From Pseudomonadota bacterium (GTDB lineage: Bacteria; Pseudomonadota; Gammaproteobacteria; Burkholderiales; Burkholderiaceae_C): a DNA stretch of 6,937 nt. This document shows, piece after piece, positions 5,019-6,937 of the stretch. The stretch lies in contig JAEZWW010000092.1 of assembly GCA_023442945.1 (NCBI GenBank), positions 1 to 6,937 of the forward strand. The letters run 5' to 3'. Both the position numbers and the translations under genes were made by a program. Within the stretch, counting starts at the first letter, position 1. Each line of letters begins with the position of its first letter. The notes beneath the pieces were generated by a model. The model was given only the letters and a program-made list of their open reading frames with translations. It did no database searches and was not told the DNA's origin.

Positions 5019-6937
5019 AAACCGCCCAACCCCCCATGACCGTCGCGGACATCCGCAAGAGCTTTCTGGACTTCTTTGAAAGCAAGGGCCACACCGTGGT
5101 GCCGTCCAGCCCGCTGGTGCCGGGCAACGACCCGACGCTGATGTTCACCAACAGCGGCATGGTGCAGTTCAAGGACGTGTTCCTGGGCACCGACAAGCGC
5201 CCGTACGTGCGCGCGGCTTCGGTGCAGGCCTGCCTGCGTGCGGGCGGCAAGCACAACGACCTGGAAAACGTGGGCTACACCGCGCGCCACCACACTTTTT
5301 TCGAGATGCTGGGCAACTGGTCTTTCGGTGACTACTTCAAGAAAGAGAGCATCGAATGGGGCTGGGAGCTGCTGACCAAGGTGTTTGGCCTGCCGGCTGA
5401 AAAGCTCACCGCCACCGTCTACATCGACGACGACGAGGCCTACGACATCTGGAACAAGCTGATCGGCCTGCCGCCTGAGCGCATCATCCGCATCGGCGAC
5501 AACAAGGGCGGCAAGTACAAGTCGGACAACTTCTGGATGATGGCCGACACCGGCCCGTGCGGCCCGTGTTCCGAAATCTTCTACGACCACGGCCCGCACA
5601 TCCCCGGCGGCCCACCCGGCAGCCCGGACGAAGACGGCGACCGCTTCATCGAGATCTGGAACCACGTGTTCATGCAGTTCGAGATGCACGAAGACGGCAG
5701 CCTGACCAAGCTGCCCGCGCCCTGCGTGGACACGGGCATGGGCCTGGAGCGCCTGGCCGCCATCCTGCAGCACGTGCACAGCAACTACGAGATCGACCTG
5801 TTCGAGCGCCTGATCGCCGAAGCGGGCAAGGTGACCGGCTGCACCGACCTGACCAACCCGTCGCTGAAGGTGATTGCCGACCATATCCGCGCCACGGCGT
5901 TTTTGGTCAGCGACGGCGTCATCCCCAGCAACGAAGGGCGCGGCTACGTGCAGCGCCGCATCATCCGCCGCGCCATCCGCCACGGCTACAAGCTGGGGCA
6001 AAAGCAGCCCTTCTTCTACAAGCTGGTGCCGGTGCTGGTCGAGCTGATGGGCGCCGCCTACCCGCGCCTGCAGGCCGATGCCAAGCGGGTGGAAGAGGTG
6101 CTGAAGACCGAGGAAGAGCGCTTCTTTGAGACGCTGGCCAACGGCATGGAGATTGTTACTGGGGAGATCGACGCCAGCGCCTTGGAGAGAGTGCGAGAGC
6201 TTCAGGCAAACTTTGAACGAATCCGGCAGAGTCGGCCGGCTCAGATATTTGAGCAAGCTCGACGCGCGTTAGAACCAATTCTTAGCAACCCGACCTATCA
6301 GCGATTTATCGAGCAACAGGCGCTCATAGACCGCGCGTTTCCTAGTTTGAAGCTGATGCGGGATTTGCAACCGCTTCGGAGCTTGGATGTATTCAAGGCA
6401 ATTCAAGCTCAAGAAGACCTGTTGCCCGAGCCAATTGAAATCCCTGGGGCCATTGCATTTAAGTTGCACGATACCTATGGTTTTCCTCTGGACTTGACTC
6501 AAGACATCGCTCGCGAGAACGGTGCTTCTGTGGATGAAGCTGAGTTCAATGCCGCGATGCAACGTCAGAAGGAGATGGGCCGCGCGGCCGGCAAGTTCAA
6601 GATGGACAAGCAGGTCGACTACACCGGCGCGGCCAACGTGTTCACCGGTTACGACGAACTGGTGCATGCTTCCAAAGTGGTAGCGCTTTATGCAGACGGC
6701 GTGAGCGTTGGCGCGCTGAAAGAGGGTGAAACAGGCATCGTCGTGTTGGACACCACGCCCTTCTACGCCGAAAGCGGCGGCCAGGTCGGTGATTCGGGCG
6801 TGCTGGCGTCCGAAGGCGTCGAGTTCGGCGTGCAGGACACGCAGAAGATCAAGGCCGACGTGTACGGCCACCACGGCGTGATGACGCAGGGCAGCTTGAA
6901 GGTGGGCGACAGCGTCGACGCGCGCGTGGACCAGGCC
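5015..6937 (+). CDS. alaS: Alanyl-tRNA synthetase (3' end outside window)
   Basis: This class II synthetase charges tRNA-Ala with alanine in the cytoplasm and hydrolyses mischarged Ser/Gly-tRNA through a C-terminal editing domain. ATG 5015 is the first possible start: an in-frame TAA lies at 5006-5008. An alternative ATG at 5036 gives MTVADIRKSF; neither has a clear Shine-Dalgarno. The visible 641 codons include the N-terminal catalytic signature (MFTNSGMVQFKDVFLG), motif 2 (ARHHTFFEMLGNWSFGDYF, 90-108), GPCGPCSEIFYD from 180, motif 3 DTGMGLERL from 239 (D239 corresponds to the E. coli catalytic Asp235), and GYVQRRIIRRAIRHG at 310-324. The domain leading to editing begins with FYAESGGQVGD at 583-593. 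That motif lies about 90-95 residues later than I expect from E. coli, which is explained by an insertion at about 380-476. The editing HxxxH and the C-terminal domain are beyond the window. Identity is certain; the effect of the insertion is unknown. Confidence 0.97.
   Translation, partial: MKTAQPPMTVADIRKSFLDFFESKGHTVVPSSPLVPGNDPTLMFTNSGMVQFKDVFLGTDKRPYVRAASVQACLRAGGKHNDLENVGYTARHHTFFEMLGNWSFGDYFKKESIEWGWELLTKVFGLPAEKLTATVYIDDDEAYDIWNKLIGLPPERIIRIGDNKGGKYKSDNFWMMADTGPCGPCSEIFYDHGPHIPGGPPGSPDEDGDRFIEIWNHVFMQFEMHEDGSLTKLPAPCVDTGMGLERLAAILQHVHSNYEIDLFERLIAEAGKVTGCTDLTNPSLKVIADHIRATAFLVSDGVIPSNEGRGYVQRRIIRRAIRHGYKLGQKQPFFYKLVPVLVELMGAAYPRLQADAKRVEEVLKTEEERFFETLANGMEIVTGEIDASALERVRELQANFERIRQSRPAQIFEQARRALEPILSNPTYQRFIEQQALIDRAFPSLKLMRDLQPLRSLDVFKAIQAQEDLLPEPIEIPGAIAFKLHDTYGFPLDLTQDIARENGASVDEAEFNAAMQRQKEMGRAAGKFKMDKQVDYTGAANVFTGYDELVHASKVVALYADGVSVGALKEGETGIVVLDTTPFYAESGGQVGDSGVLASEGVEFGVQDTQKIKADVYGHHGVMTQGSLKVGDSVDARVDQA
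6152..6442 (+). other. ~97-codon insertion in AlaRS tRNA-recognition region
   Basis: Related AlaRS proteins go from FETLANGMEIL through a linker of about 15-20 residues to LPGEVAFKLHDTYGF. Here ANGMEI (ending 6154) and IPGAIAFKLHDTYGF (from 6440) are separated by about 95 residues, a net gain of ~75-80. The segment is rich in Glu, Arg, Gln, Leu and Ala with heptad-like spacing and is probably helical; I recognise no domain. No intein motifs are present (no Cys/Ser at the first junction, no His-Asn at the last). The frame is preserved. Confidence 0.75.
6152..6580 (+). other. Low-GC, atypical-codon tract within alaS
   Basis: By hand count 6241-6540 contains 150 G/C in 300 bases (50%), against 43 of 60 (72%) at 5941-6000. 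Codons such as GGT, CCT, CAA, TTG and TTT, rare in the rest of the window, are frequent. The tract starts at the insertion but continues about 120-140 bases into conserved AlaRS sequence (LHDTYGFPLDLTQDIARENG), returning to local GC near AAGKFKMDK. Confidence 0.7.

Noticed and set aside
4958..6256. Minus-strand open frames opposite alaS (4958-6256, 6269-6874)
   Set aside because: The plus strand encodes unmistakable AlaRS motifs throughout. The antisense peptides look like shadow translation. I considered whether the 6269-6874 frame could be the true gene in the low-GC tract, but the plus-strand frame is continuous and joins conserved AlaRS blocks on both sides.
6152..6442. Intein or intron in alaS
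   Set aside because: No intein splice-junction residues, no endonuclease motif and only ~97 codons. There are no stops or intron-like structure, and the frame runs straight through.

Overview
The window looks like a high-GC betaproteobacterial chromosome segment, most likely Comamonadaceae (order Burkholderiales). Three things point there: the AlaRS wording (for example MFTNSGMVQFKDVFLG and AFKLHDTYGFPLDL), the strong G/C bias at third codon positions, and two kinds of short palindromic repeat that resemble ones I remember from that family. I ran no search. The assignment and all family comparisons rest on remembered family sequences.

Layout, all on the plus strand. Positions 1-4152 hold a 5'-truncated dnaE2 (imuC), the error-prone C-family polymerase of the SOS mutasome. 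Its missing start, and probably imuA/imuB, lie upstream. After a 43-bp gap, 4196-4775 carries thpR (RNA 2',3'-cyclic phosphodiesterase / 2'-5' RNA ligase family), which needs a one-base frame change near 4313-4320 and is therefore called a frameshifted gene. A 239-bp intergenic stretch (4776-5014) has a weak promoter candidate and one copy of a hairpin repeat. From 5015 to the window end is the first 641 codons of alaS (alanyl-tRNA synthetase).

The most unusual content is inside the genes. DnaE2 keeps its polymerase signatures but is swollen by roughly 300 residues of low-complexity insertions at several domain boundaries and loops. Four of these stretches are copies of one ~62-bp hairpin repeat (229-290, 682-743, and in reverse orientation 3073-3134 and 3220-3281), all translated in frame. 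A fifth copy (4957-5018) forms the leader of alaS. A different GC-rich palindromic element is also translated in frame at 2442-2497. This resembles the in-frame palindromic elements described in Rickettsia (RPEs), but in a different lineage with a different sequence.

alaS has its own oddity. About 97 codons (6152-6442) sit where the family normally has a short linker, they are predicted to be largely helical, and they lie in a tract of about 50% GC inside a gene of about 70% GC. The tract continues past the insertion into conserved AlaRS sequence, which suggests imported DNA rather than a simple loop expansion.

The genes do not form one pathway: dnaE2 is damage-tolerance replication, thpR is RNA end processing and alaS is translation. 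The gap of only 43 bp with no visible terminator suggests that dnaE2 and thpR could be co-transcribed. alaS probably has its own promoter.
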